A DNA stretch of 64,000 nt, from positions 186,001 through 250,000 of the forward strand of contig NZ_JAIUZR010000003.1 in NCBI RefSeq assembly GCF_020171465.1. Direction: 5' to 3'. The stretch comes from Lutimonas saemankumensis. GTDB lineage: Bacteria > Bacteroidota > Bacteroidia > Flavobacteriales > Flavobacteriaceae. The first letter of the stretch is position 1, and every line of letters starts with the position of its first letter. The notes beneath the pieces are model-generated. The model searched no databases and was not told the origin of the DNA. It was given only the letters and a program-made list of their open reading frames with translations. Position numbers and translations under genes: made by a program. Positions 9,266-18,696 of this stretch are shown piece by piece.

Positions 9266-11281
9266 ATGAAAAAACTGATCTTTTGCCTAAGTCTTTTCTG
9301 CGTCAGTACGGCAGGCCTATACGGGCAGGAAGAGGAAGGCTATCAAAGCTTATTAGATACGAGCAGGGTGGTGAACCTGGATGAGGTCATCATCATTAGC
9401 CGTGAGGAACTCAATCATCAAAAACAAGAGAAACCTCTTTCTTCGGTAGATGAGTACCTTGAAAAATCGCAAAGGATCACGATGATCAAAAGGGGGAATT
9501 ACGCCTGGGAACCTGCGATGAACAATATGAATTCGGACCGTTTATCGGTAACCATAGACGGCATGCAGATCTTTGGTGCGTGTACGGATAAGATGGACCC
9601 CGTAACCTCTTATGTTGACGTTTCCAATTTGTCCGAGGTCAGGATTAAATCAGGGCAACAGGGCGCCGAACATGGAAGCGCCGTAGGAGGTGGTATTGAC
9701 CTTAAACTTCAGAAAAGCGACTTTGAAAGCGATGGCTGGGACGTAGGCCTGGATACGGGATTTGAAAGCAACGGGGAGGCCAAGGTTTTTAGCGGTGAAT
9801 TTAATTATTCAGAAGAGAAGTACTTTGTCAATACAGACGTGATCTACAGGAAATCAGGAAATTATTATGCGGGGGGAGATACCGAGGTGCTTTTTTCACA
9901 ATATGAAAAATTTAATATATCAGCTACCGGAGGCTTCAGGACCAGTGATAAAGGAGCTGTTATTGGTTCACTGATCTATGACCGGGCGAATGATGTTGGA
10001 TATCCTGCTTTACCTATGGATGTATCCCTGGCCAGGGCCGTCATCGGTTCAGTGGCTTATGATCATAAAGAGCTTACTGATGACATAAGCCGCTGGGAGA
10101 GCAAGTTGTATTTTAATTCGATCAAACATGTGATGGACGATACCAATCGTCCTGATGTTCCCATCCATATGGATATGCCCGGCTGGAGTGATACCTATGG
10201 CTTTTATTCAAAAATGAACATGCAGAAAAAGGAACATCAGCTTTTGGTGAACCTGAATGGCTACTATAACAAGTCACTGGCAGAAATGACCATGTATCCG
10301 GAAAACCCAGACGAGAACTTGATGTTTATGTTGACCTGGCCAGATGTAAGAACTTTACACACAGGCGTCTATGCTGAAGACTCTTTTTCTGTTAGCGAAA
10401 AAGGAACCCTCAGATTCAGTAGTCGCCTGGCTTATCAGCATGAAAAAATTGCCGATGAATTCGGTTTGAACAGTCTAAAGATATTTTATCCTGACATGGA
10501 GGACAATCAAAACCGATTCCTTGTTAATCTTTCGGCTGAATATCGCATTCAAAACGAACGTAGCAGCTGGATATTTTCAGGAGGATACGGACAGAGGGCA
10601 CCTTCTGTTTCAGAGGCTTATGGATTCTTTCTGTACAACAGCTATGACAACTTTGATTATATCGGGAACCCTTATCTGAAGAATGAAAAATCAGCAGAGA
10701 TCAATGCGAGTTTTAACTACGATCTGAATAAATTCAAGATAGGAGCAGAGGCCAGTTATTTTTATATGCCCGATTATATTATTGGAGAGATCGTCCCGGA
10801 CGTGAGTCCGATGACCATAGGTGCCGATGGTGTAAAGATCTACACAGCCTTAAATTATGCGAGTATCGTTAATGCCGGGATTCGTTTTAGTTATCGTTTT
10901 TTGGAAAGTTTTACCCTTGCTGCCAATGCGGGATATAACCTGGGGCAGGATGATTCAGGCAATAATTTGCCTTTGATCAGCCCCATCCAGTACGGAAGCA
11001 GTATATCTTATAAAAAAGGGATGTTCAATGCTGCCTTTGAAATGCTTGGAGCGACCGAACAGACCAATTTTGCGGAGGAATACGGAGAATCTCCGACAGA
11101 TGCTTATACCATATTCAACCTGAATGCAGGAAGCCGTTTTTATTTTGGGAGCCAGAAATTACTGGTCAAGGCCGGGGTTGAAAACCTGTTTGATGTTTTC
11201 TATTCAACCTATGCCGACTGGGCCGGAATTCCCAGAAAAGGGAGGAATATATTTTTAAACATTTCCTATGTGATCAAATAA
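9266..11281 (+). CDS. TonB-dependent outer-membrane receptor, probably for copper
   Basis: 671 residues with a signal peptide (cut near GLYGQ), a plug domain (about 60-150) and a beta-barrel ending in FLNISYVIK with an aromatic penultimate strand. The plug stretch GACTDKMDPVTSYV (105-117 region) resembles the methionine/cysteine motif of TonB copper receptors such as OprC/NosA (MDPPTAYI type), as I recall them. The barrel has methionine-rich loops (MDMPGWSDTYGFYSKMNM). No carboxypeptidase-like N-terminal domain or SusD partner is present, so polysaccharide uptake is unlikely. Copper as substrate is inferred. Confidence 0.82.
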   Translation: MKKLIFCLSLFCVSTAGLYGQEEEGYQSLLDTSRVVNLDEVIIISREELNHQKQEKPLSSVDEYLEKSQRITMIKRGNYAWEPAMNNMNSDRLSVTIDGMQIFGACTDKMDPVTSYVDVSNLSEVRIKSGQQGAEHGSAVGGGIDLKLQKSDFESDGWDVGLDTGFESNGEAKVFSGEFNYSEEKYFVNTDVIYRKSGNYYAGGDTEVLFSQYEKFNISATGGFRTSDKGAVIGSLIYDRANDVGYPALPMDVSLARAVIGSVAYDHKELTDDISRWESKLYFNSIKHVMDDTNRPDVPIHMDMPGWSDTYGFYSKMNMQKKEHQLLVNLNGYYNKSLAEMTMYPENPDENLMFMLTWPDVRTLHTGVYAEDSFSVSEKGTLRFSSRLAYQHEKIADEFGLNSLKIFYPDMEDNQNRFLVNLSAEYRIQNERSSWIFSGGYGQRAPSVSEAYGFFLYNSYDNFDYIGNPYLKNEKSAEINASFNYDLNKFKIGAEASYFYMPDYIIGEIVPDVSPMTIGADGVKIYTALNYASIVNAGIRFSYRFLESFTLAANAGYNLGQDDSGNNLPLISPIQYGSSISYKKGMFNAAFEMLGATEQTNFAEEYGESPTDAYTIFNLNAGSRFYFGSQKLLVKAGVENLFDVFYSTYADWAGIPRKGRNIFLNISYVIK

Positions 11282-11389
11282 AGCGATTGTTTATGCAATG
11301 AATATTCATTAAATTTAGGGTGCGTAAAGACTGCTCCTGGCGGTATGCAGCGAATCGTGTTTATTGAAAAACAGCAAAAACAAACTCTT

Positions 11390-12067
11390 ATGAAAATCAC
11401 TTACCTGGGGCACGCTGCCCTTGCCATTGAAGAAGGCGATGTACATATTCTGGTAGATCCTTTTATCAGTCCTAATGAACTTGCCAAAGATATTGATATC
11501 AACAGCCTGAAGGCGGATTATATCATGATCACGCATGCCCATGAGGATCATATTGCCGATGTGGAGGCCATTGTAAAAAATACGGGGGCCAAGATCATTT
11601 CGAATTATGAGATCGTATCCTATTACGGGGCCAAAGGTATTGAAGGGCACCCCATGAACCACGGAGGCAGCTGGCAGTTCGAATTTGGAAAAGTAACTTA
11701 TACCAATGCGGTCCATACCAGTTCATTCCCGGACGGAAGCTATGGAGGGCAGCCCGGAGGGTTTATTTTGGAAACCAGTGATGGCAATTTGTATGTTGCA
11801 GGGGATACGGCACTTACCATGGATATGAAGCTGATTCCTTTACAGTGTAAGATCGATCTGGCGGTTTTGCCCATTGGGGATAACTTTACCATGGGAATAG
11901 ACAGCGCCATCATTGCCTCTGATTTTATAGAATGCGATGAGGTACTGGGCTATCATTATGATACTTTTGGTTATATCGTTATTGACCATGAAGAAGCACA
12001 GAAATCATTTGCTGATAAAGGTAAAAACCTCATTTTACTGCCCATAGGGGACCATATGACTTTTTAA
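11390..12067 (+). CDS. Metallo-beta-lactamase-fold hydrolase, UPF0173/UlaG-like
   Basis: About 225 residues from ATG 11390 (MKITYLGHAALAIEEGD); the longer start at 11345 reads through sequence that looks noncoding. The metal-binding signature is THAHEDH (H49, H51, D53, H54), with a later NHGGSW and AGDTAL providing the remaining ligands. It is a cytosolic metal-dependent hydrolase; the substrate of the UPF0173 family is not established. A monocistronic gene between the TonB receptor and the START-like gene. Confidence 0.87.
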   Translation: MKITYLGHAALAIEEGDVHILVDPFISPNELAKDIDINSLKADYIMITHAHEDHIADVEAIVKNTGAKIISNYEIVSYYGAKGIEGHPMNHGGSWQFEFGKVTYTNAVHTSSFPDGSYGGQPGGFILETSDGNLYVAGDTALTMDMKLIPLQCKIDLAVLPIGDNFTMGIDSAIIASDFIECDEVLGYHYDTFGYIVIDHEEAQKSFADKGKNLILLPIGDHMTF

Positions 12068-12115
12068 TATTTTCATTTTTATGTAACTTTAGGCAAGAAC
12101 CCTAAAGCAGCACGT

Positions 12116-12550
12116 ATGAAATATTCAAATGAAGTGGTGATCAAAAAATCACTCAAGGAGGTGATCTCACTTTTTGACAGCGAGGAAAATCTCTTTAAAT
12201 GGCAGCCTGAATTATTGAGTTTTGAGCATTTTTCCGGGGATAAAGGTGAAGTAGGTGCCAAATCAAGACTCAGGTACAAGATGGGAAAACGAGAAGTTGA
12301 AATGGTTGAAACCATTACGGTTAAGGACCTGCCCAAAGAATTTTCGGGGACCTATGAGGCTAAAGGGGTTTGGAACGAGGTCAAAAACTTTTTTGAACCG
12401 ATCGATGAAAATACCACCCGATGGCGTTCTGAAAATCATTTTGAGTTCAGCGGATTTATGAAACTTATGGGCTGGTTGATGCCTGGCTCTTTTAAGAAGC
12501 AGTCTCAGAAGTACCTGGATCTGTTCAAGGCTTTTGCCGAAGGGGAGTGA
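12116..12550 (+). CDS. SRPBCC/START-like domain protein
   Basis: 144 residues forming one helix-grip domain: NEVVIKKSLKEVISLFDSEEN at the start, a central beta-sheet (MVETITVKDLPKEFSGTYEA, TRWRSENHFEFSG) and a long C-terminal helix ending KKQSQKYLDLFKAFAE. Such domains bind hydrophobic ligands or act as cyclases; no ligand can be named. It has its own short upstream region and converges with the symporter gene, 16 bp away. Confidence 0.82.
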   Translation: MKYSNEVVIKKSLKEVISLFDSEENLFKWQPELLSFEHFSGDKGEVGAKSRLRYKMGKREVEMVETITVKDLPKEFSGTYEAKGVWNEVKNFFEPIDENTTRWRSENHFEFSGFMKLMGWLMPGSFKKQSQKYLDLFKAFAEGE

Positions 12551-12566
12551 TATCCGGTTACGACAA

Positions 12567-14219
12567 TCATTTCCAAAAGACCGCATATAGCGCAACCAGG
12601 ATAAGCATTACCACAAAGGATCCGATATTAAATTCAGGACTCGTTTTAAAGAACTGTCGGCTCAGTGGAATGCCTTTTTTATCATCAGCGCCTTTGTTTT
12701 GCAGCAGGCTGAAAATAACGATGATCAGGCCGGTAAGCATTGCCGTATAACCCATCTGGTCGAGCCACGGGACATTAACAAAAAACGGGCTTGAGGACCA
12801 GCCTTTTGGGGCCACTTTAAAATACATGGCAATTGGAATAGAGGACAGGGCTCCGATGATAGCCGCTCTGTTGGTTGTCTTTTTCCAAAATAACCCGAGA
12901 AGAAAAACAGCCAGAATACCAGGGCTTACCACGCCCGTGTATTCTTGAATGAACTGGAAGGCCTGGTCGATTCCCCCGAGAAGGGGCGCCATGATACAGG
13001 CAATGATAAGCGCAATAGCAGCCGAAATCCGACCCGTATTTACTGTGGCTTTGTCACTGGCATTTTTGTTGATGTACTCTTTGTAGATATCCATGGTAAA
13101 AATGGTGGATGTTGAATTGAGCATAGAGGCCAGTGAGGAGACAATGGCCGCCGCCAGAGCTGCAAAGGCCACGCCTTTTAAACCTGAGGGAAGAAACTGC
13201 AGCAACCAGGGATAAGCCTTATCGGCCTGCTGTGCCGTGGGAAGGTTCTTTAACCCTGCCTCACCCAAACGTGCCAGGATATCGGGATCATTGACCATAA
13301 CATAAGCCGCAATTCCGGGGATGACTACGATGAGCGGAATGATCAATTTCAAAAAAGCTGCCATAAGGATCCCTTTTTGAGATTCTTTTAAGGACTTTGC
13401 GGCAAGTGTCCGTTGAATGATGTATTGATTAAAACCCCAGTAATATAAGTTGGCAACCCACATTCCTCCAACAAGTACCCCGATCCCGGGAAGATTAACA
13501 TATTCAGGATTTGATTTTTCAAGTATCATGGCAAACCTGTCAGGGGCAGCGTTATAGACGGTTTTCATACCCGCCATAAATCCTTCTCCTCCTGATACGG
13601 TGTTCAGTGCAAGATAGGTGGTAAACAGGCCTCCCAGAACAAGAAATATCACCTGGATCACATCGGTCCAGGCAACGGCTGAGAGCCCTCCGTAAAGCGA
13701 ATAAGCCGCTGCAAAAAGTGCAAGGCCCATCACCCCGTAAACCATGGGGATACCCATGATGGTTTCCAGGGCCAGTGCCCCCAGATAAAGTACCGAGGTC
13801 AAATTAACAAACACATACAGTGCGATCCAGAACACGGCGAGTATGGTTTTTAAATTATTGGAAAACCTTTTCTCCACGAATTCAGGAATTGTATAGAGGC
13901 CTTTTTCTATAAATATGGGTAAAAAATACTTTCCTACAATCAGCAGGGTCAGGGCCGCCATCCATTCATAAGAGGCAATGGCAAGTCCGAGCGCGAATCC
14001 TGAACCCGACATCCCTATAAATTGTTCTGCAGAAATATTGGCAGCGATCAGGGAGGCACCAATGGCCCACCAGGGCAGCGATTTACCGGCCAGAAAGTAG
14101 TCTTCAGCGTTTTTTTCATGGCCCTTTTTGTCTCTGGAAACCCAGAGCCCTACGCCTAAAATCAGAAGGGCATAGCAGACAAATATGGCATAGTCAAGCA
14201 GTTCAAAATTGGAATTCAT
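12567..14219 (-). CDS. Sodium/solute symporter (SSS family, SGLT-like)
   Basis: 550 residues with about 14 hydrophobic helices and the SSS-family core: AEDYFLAGKSLPWWAIGASL, ISAEQFIGMSGSGF, YSLYGGLSAVAWTDVIQ and WGFNQYIIQRTLAAKSL, as in vSGLT-type sodium/sugar cotransporters. It would import a sugar or related solute with Na+. No catabolic genes are next to it, so the substrate is open. Convergent with 12116-12550; its promoter is in 14220-14417. Confidence 0.9.
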   Translation of the reverse strand: MNSNFELLDYAIFVCYALLILGVGLWVSRDKKGHEKNAEDYFLAGKSLPWWAIGASLIAANISAEQFIGMSGSGFALGLAIASYEWMAALTLLIVGKYFLPIFIEKGLYTIPEFVEKRFSNNLKTILAVFWIALYVFVNLTSVLYLGALALETIMGIPMVYGVMGLALFAAAYSLYGGLSAVAWTDVIQVIFLVLGGLFTTYLALNTVSGGEGFMAGMKTVYNAAPDRFAMILEKSNPEYVNLPGIGVLVGGMWVANLYYWGFNQYIIQRTLAAKSLKESQKGILMAAFLKLIIPLIVVIPGIAAYVMVNDPDILARLGEAGLKNLPTAQQADKAYPWLLQFLPSGLKGVAFAALAAAIVSSLASMLNSTSTIFTMDIYKEYINKNASDKATVNTGRISAAIALIIACIMAPLLGGIDQAFQFIQEYTGVVSPGILAVFLLGLFWKKTTNRAAIIGALSSIPIAMYFKVAPKGWSSSPFFVNVPWLDQMGYTAMLTGLIIVIFSLLQNKGADDKKGIPLSRQFFKTSPEFNIGSFVVMLILVALYAVFWK

Positions 14220-14417
14220 GGATGCGTTTGGTATAATTGAGTTTAAACTTAATCAAATTTATTGAATTCATATACCTAAAAGGTACTTAATGCACTGATT
14301 CAAGAATTTCAATTCCGTTTCTTTTTTCGATAGAAAATTCCGTGATAATTGTGACAAAAATTATTGCCTGAGCCACCTGAATTGCCTATTTTTAGGGAGT
14401 TTACTAAAAATTGCTAT

Positions 14418-16127
14418 GTGATCAAAATTATTGCTTCCTCAAAATTCACTTTTGTATTTTTACTGGTATTTCTTCAAAAGGTTTCATTATTTGATTTTTA
14501 CTTTTTGAGAGATGATCAGAAGGGGAAATCATTGATACAATCTGAGGTGTTATTCAGCCTTACAACTACATCCAAAAATGCCCTTTGGAGTCCTCAAAAG
14601 GTGGTTACAGAAGGGGAGGTCCTTGAGTGGCGCGCCTCGGCTCAGGGCATGCCTGACCAGGTAGTTTTAACTTCGGCTGAACCGGTATTTGATCTTTCCG
14701 TTTCGCGGGACTCGTTTGTGACCATTACGGTTTCAAGAACAGATGGAGAAGGGAAATTGAAAGAACTCATTTTGAATTCCCTGAACATTACCTCAATGAA
14801 ACTTGAAAATTGCCGGTTTTTGGAAATACTGTCTTGCACGGATAATCAAATATCATCGTTGGATATGAGTTTTAATCCGGAGCTTAAAGATCTCTACTGT
14901 CATTCCAATCAGCTGCAGAGCCTGAACATAAGTAAAAACAGAAATCTTTCAATTTTAGCATGTTTCAGCAACCGGATAGCTGAACTAGACGTTTCTCAAA
15001 ATGAAAAGTTAAGGACCTTATCTTGCAGCAATAATTTGTTGACCAATCTGGTTCTTACAGAAAATAAACTGCTTATCGCGCTGGAATGTGACTACAATCT
15101 TTTGGAAGACTTAAATATAAAGAATGGGGCTAATACACTTATTCAGAAATTCAGCTCAACGAATAATGTTAATCTGACATGTATTCAGGTAGATGATGAA
15201 GCATATTCCGAAGCCAACTGGACAGATATAGACCCATGGACGGCGTTTAATAAAGATTGCACCTTTACCAATGAACCCCCGATTGCGAGAGATGACTTCT
15301 ACGAATTGAATGAGAATGAACCCTTGGAAATAGATGCAGAATCTGGAGTGCTTTCGAATGATCTTGATCCGGATGATGACATTTTGATAGCAATTTTAAA
15401 GGAAGACGTTTCTAATGGGATACTCGATTTAATGCCGGACGGTTCTTTTGTATACACTCCGGCAGCGGGCTTTTTTGGAGAAGATTCTTTTGTGTATTTA
15501 GCAAATGATGGTGAGTTTGATTCGAATCCGGCCACGGTCAGGTTGAATGTGAACATGGTAAATAATGCACCGATTGCCAGCGATGATTTCTATGAGGTGA
15601 ACCAAAATATGATCTTACAAGTGGATATATCGAACGGAGTACTGATCAATGATTTTGATCCGGATGGAGATACTCTGGCCACGAGACTTGAAAGTGATGT
15701 TTCTCACGGAGTTCTGGACTTGAGGGCGGACGGATCATTCGATTATAATCCTGACAGCAATTTTTTTGGAACAGATTCTTTTTCCTACAGAGCCTTTGAC
15801 GGATATGATTTTTCAAATGAAGCACGTGTCAAAATCGAGGTAATTCCTGTTAGCGAAATGGAAGTTCCCAATGCCTTTACACCGAATGGAGATGAGCTTA
15901 ATGACACCTTTAGACCCGTTTATATTGGTTTTCAAACCGTGTATTTACAGGTTTTTGATACCTGGGGCAGATCTGTGTACTCCGAGTCGGGATCAAGTTT
16001 AACAGGATGGGATGGTTCAATCAAAGGTGTTCCGGCGGAAAACGGCAACTATCTCTACAAGATTGAAGCTGAATCGAACAAACAAGAAATCATAAAGAAA
16101 GAAGGCATCTTCACGCTCATCAGATGA
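14418..16127 (+). CDS. Secreted LRR/Ig-like repeat protein with type IX secretion C-terminal domain
   Basis: GTG 14418 gives MIKIIASSKFTFVFLLVFLQ as a signal peptide (a TTG at 14364 is an alternative). Leucine-rich-like repeats follow (LDMSFNPELKDLYCHSNQL, LDVSQNEKLRTLSCSNNLL). Two cadherin-like/Big_9 repeats come next (ARDDFYELNENEPLEI and SDDFYEVNQNMILQV), each with NDLDPDDD/NDFDPDGD calcium-like loops. The last ~85 residues (VPNAFTPNGDELNDTFRP ... GIFTLIR) are a CHU_C/type-B sorting domain recognised by the type IX secretion system. Its stop overlaps the start of the PorP/SprF gene (ATGA), a pairing typical of type-B T9SS substrates. A surface adhesin role is inferred. Confidence 0.87.
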   Translation: MIKIIASSKFTFVFLLVFLQKVSLFDFYFLRDDQKGKSLIQSEVLFSLTTTSKNALWSPQKVVTEGEVLEWRASAQGMPDQVVLTSAEPVFDLSVSRDSFVTITVSRTDGEGKLKELILNSLNITSMKLENCRFLEILSCTDNQISSLDMSFNPELKDLYCHSNQLQSLNISKNRNLSILACFSNRIAELDVSQNEKLRTLSCSNNLLTNLVLTENKLLIALECDYNLLEDLNIKNGANTLIQKFSSTNNVNLTCIQVDDEAYSEANWTDIDPWTAFNKDCTFTNEPPIARDDFYELNENEPLEIDAESGVLSNDLDPDDDILIAILKEDVSNGILDLMPDGSFVYTPAAGFFGEDSFVYLANDGEFDSNPATVRLNVNMVNNAPIASDDFYEVNQNMILQVDISNGVLINDFDPDGDTLATRLESDVSHGVLDLRADGSFDYNPDSNFFGTDSFSYRAFDGYDFSNEARVKIEVIPVSEMEVPNAFTPNGDELNDTFRPVYIGFQTVYLQVFDTWGRSVYSESGSSLTGWDGSIKGVPAENGNYLYKIEAESNKQEIIKKEGIFTLIR

Positions 16128-17113
16128 AAAAGATCGTTATCATACTTTTTTTTATTTCAAGCCTTCCGGTTGTGGGACAGGACCCTGTTTTTACTCAGTT
16201 CTATGCCTCGCCAACCATTTTGAATCCCGCCTTTGCAGGTTCGCGCAACAGCACCAGGTTCTCTGCCGGATACAGAAACCAGTGGCTCAATGTAAAAAGT
16301 GATCTGAATACATTTTATGCCAGCGGAGATGGTTTTCTGGGCGCTATCAACAGCGGGCTTGGTGTTAATCTGATCAATCAGAAAGAAGAATTGACAAACT
16401 TCTCATATACCCAGATCAATCTTTTATATTCTTTTCATATTCAGTTGAGTGATAGGTGGGCACTGTTTCCCGGAATCAGCTTTGGGTATGCCGCAAAGCA
16501 ACTTGATTTTAACAATCTGTTGTTTGAGGACCAAATTGACATAAATTCAGGAAATATAAATCCTTCTAACGAATCTTTTCTTGACAGAAACAGGATCGAT
16601 CTGTTTGATTTTTCTGCGGGCATGGTTTTGTACCATACAGATGCCTGGATAGGATTTAGCCTAAAGCACCTGAATAAACCAAATATCTCATTTATTGAAG
16701 GGGAAGAACTTCCTCTTGAAATGTTCCTTTCCATTCATGGCGGATACAGGATCACCTTGAGGCCTGATGACAGATATTCGCAAAAAACAGATGGTACATA
16801 TCTGTTCCTGACGGCAAATTACATGCACCAGGGGCCCTATGACCGAATTGATTTTGGGGCCGAATTTGAAATTTCAAGTTTTTTTATTGGGATCTTGAGT
16901 TCTGCTACATTTAATCAGGAAATTCAGGGCTCGAACAGTTTTCTTTCGATAAACCCGATTACGGGCCTGGAATTTGATAAGTTCAAGATCGGGCTTTCTT
17001 ATGACTATCCTGTTTCGAGCATCGGCAATAATGCCGGAACTGCTGAGATTACCTTACAATATGATCTTGGAAATACCTACGTAAGAAAAAGGAGATGGCA
17101 GGTCAAAAACTAG
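16124..17113 (+). CDS. PorP/SprF-family type IX secretion membrane protein
   Basis: 329 residues with signal peptide and the family opening DPVFTQFYASPTILNPAFAGS, followed by an outer-membrane beta-barrel and the late motif ISINPITGLEFDKFKIGLSYDYP. PorP/SprF proteins work with type-B C-terminal-domain substrates, anchoring or exporting them. It overlaps the upstream gene by 4 bp, so the two are translationally coupled and probably a dedicated substrate/partner pair. Confidence 0.92.
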   Translation: MKKIVIILFFISSLPVVGQDPVFTQFYASPTILNPAFAGSRNSTRFSAGYRNQWLNVKSDLNTFYASGDGFLGAINSGLGVNLINQKEELTNFSYTQINLLYSFHIQLSDRWALFPGISFGYAAKQLDFNNLLFEDQIDINSGNINPSNESFLDRNRIDLFDFSAGMVLYHTDAWIGFSLKHLNKPNISFIEGEELPLEMFLSIHGGYRITLRPDDRYSQKTDGTYLFLTANYMHQGPYDRIDFGAEFEISSFFIGILSSATFNQEIQGSNSFLSINPITGLEFDKFKIGLSYDYPVSSIGNNAGTAEITLQYDLGNTYVRKRRWQVKN

Positions 17114-17139
17114 AAAGGCCCGCGAAATACGGACCTTTC
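17113..17139. terminator. Bidirectional terminator hairpin
   Basis: GAAAGGCCCG (17113-17122) pairs with CGGACCTTTC (17130-17139) with one mismatch and a 7-nt loop. It begins at the last base of the porP/sprF stop codon and lies 23 bp before the end of the convergent curli-operon lipoprotein gene; A and T runs flank the stem on the two strands. Confidence 0.65.
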
Positions 17140-17161
17140 ATAAATTGACTGAATAATTTAC

Positions 17162-18664
17162 TTATTCCCAATCCGGCATTATTGCATTTTCAAATTTAAC
17201 TTTTCTGTTATAACCGTTTCCAACTTCATCACTATCCTGTTCTACTGACTGGGTGTAGATGGATTTACCGGAAATACCGTCATTTGGGGTGTTTACAAAG
17301 ATGATCTCTGCCTCACTTGGAGAAAACCTAGGGTCAATATCTATTGTTCCGTTTTCTTTATCAACTGAAACATCCTTGCTGACTCCGGTTGTAAAATTAT
17401 ATATGAACAAACGAGAATCAAGTTGCCTGTATGAGGCACTTTCAAATTCAGAAACGTCATAAGTATACAACAATAGCTTGTTGTCAATAGAAAGGTCCAG
17501 ACCACCAGCAGCACCATTGACACCTGAAAGTATGTTGTCAACAATAGCACCGTTTGGATCAATTGTATAAATCCTCACGTTGTATCCGTTTGAATTATTC
17601 GTTTTCAAGGCAATAAGGTTTCCATCACTGCTCCAGTCACACTCTGAAATAAAACTTCCGTCCGGCGTCTGATGCACCAGCCTTAGCCCGCTTCCATCTT
17701 TATTGATTTCATAAAGCTTATCAAAATGAGGATAGATCAATTTTGAGCCATTGGATGACCATGAAAAATCCAGTTCACTTTGCTTAAATCCATCAACAGA
17801 TACTGAGGTGACTTTAAAGACATTTGACCCGTCCGGATTCATGGTATACAATTGAGTTTCAAAATTCTCAGTTCTTAAAAAGGCAACTAAATTGGTAGCC
17901 AAATTCTTCCTTGGCCTCCAGCTATTGATATTGCTATTTGTTATAGCATAGTCATTACCTTGATCATCGGAAGAAAAAATCACATTGTTTCCATTGACCT
18001 CCTTAACATATAAGAAACGATTCTCTGTAGCTTCCTTTGTTCTAAATGATTGGGCCGGACTCCATACCGGTTCATTGATCTGGTCTGAGGCACTAACCTC
18101 CCAAAAATATTTGGTGTTATTCGTCAAATTTGACAAAACGTAGGTTGAATCAAGAAGATCTTCAACCATCTCAATTTCATCATTTCGGTCATTTCTGATC
18201 CTGATCGTATAATGAATGGTATCCAGATCAGGATCCGAGGCACTCCATACCAATTCGACCGCCAAATCAACATTGGTAGCATTATCTTCCGGACTTAAAA
18301 GTTTGGGGGCAGAGGGAGGCCTGTTTCCACTGGTCTCAATCTCCATTTCAAAAACTGTATTCACCTCCAGATTAAGAGAAACGGTAACAGGCTTGAAAGC
18401 CGTTAAAAACCCTTCTTTGGTTGAGCTTACCGAATAGTCTCCAACCTCAACCTGCTCATATTCAAAATATCCAAGACTGTCGGTAAAAACAGTGTTATTT
18501 GTTGGAGTTAATACAACTTTTGCATTTCCTATGGGTTTAAAATTATCTGCCTCTACAACCCTTCCGGTTATGCTTCCCACACCAGAATAAGGAACCGTAT
18601 CTTCACTACATGAAAAAACCGCCGATATCAATACCGTGATGATGATGATTAAATTCGATCTCAT
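17162..18664 (-). CDS. Lipoprotein with carboxypeptidase-regulatory-like, FN3 and TolB-like propeller regions
   Basis: From ATG 18664 (MRSNLIIIITVLISAVFSC) the lipobox cysteine is followed by SEDTVP. The layout is a CarboxypepD_reg-like fold (GSITGRVVEADNFKPIGNAKVVL), a fibronectin III domain (NRPPSAPKLLSPEDNATN ... YFWEVSASD), then WD40/TolB-like blades (SWSSNGSKLIYPHFDKLYEI, CDWSSDGNLIALKTNN, PRFSPSEAEIIFVN). An upstream in-frame ATG at 18694 begins only 2 bp after the csgG stop, so it belongs to the curli operon. It may anchor or accessorise fibres at the surface; that role is inferred only from position. Confidence 0.82.
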   Translation of the reverse strand: MRSNLIIIITVLISAVFSCSEDTVPYSGVGSITGRVVEADNFKPIGNAKVVLTPTNNTVFTDSLGYFEYEQVEVGDYSVSSTKEGFLTAFKPVTVSLNLEVNTVFEMEIETSGNRPPSAPKLLSPEDNATNVDLAVELVWSASDPDLDTIHYTIRIRNDRNDEIEMVEDLLDSTYVLSNLTNNTKYFWEVSASDQINEPVWSPAQSFRTKEATENRFLYVKEVNGNNVIFSSDDQGNDYAITNSNINSWRPRKNLATNLVAFLRTENFETQLYTMNPDGSNVFKVTSVSVDGFKQSELDFSWSSNGSKLIYPHFDKLYEINKDGSGLRLVHQTPDGSFISECDWSSDGNLIALKTNNSNGYNVRIYTIDPNGAIVDNILSGVNGAAGGLDLSIDNKLLLYTYDVSEFESASYRQLDSRLFIYNFTTGVSKDVSVDKENGTIDIDPRFSPSEAEIIFVNTPNDGISGKSIYTQSVEQDSDEVGNGYNRKVKFENAIMPDWE

Positions 18665-18696
18665 GCTATTTTTTTTATATTTTATACTTTTCATAA

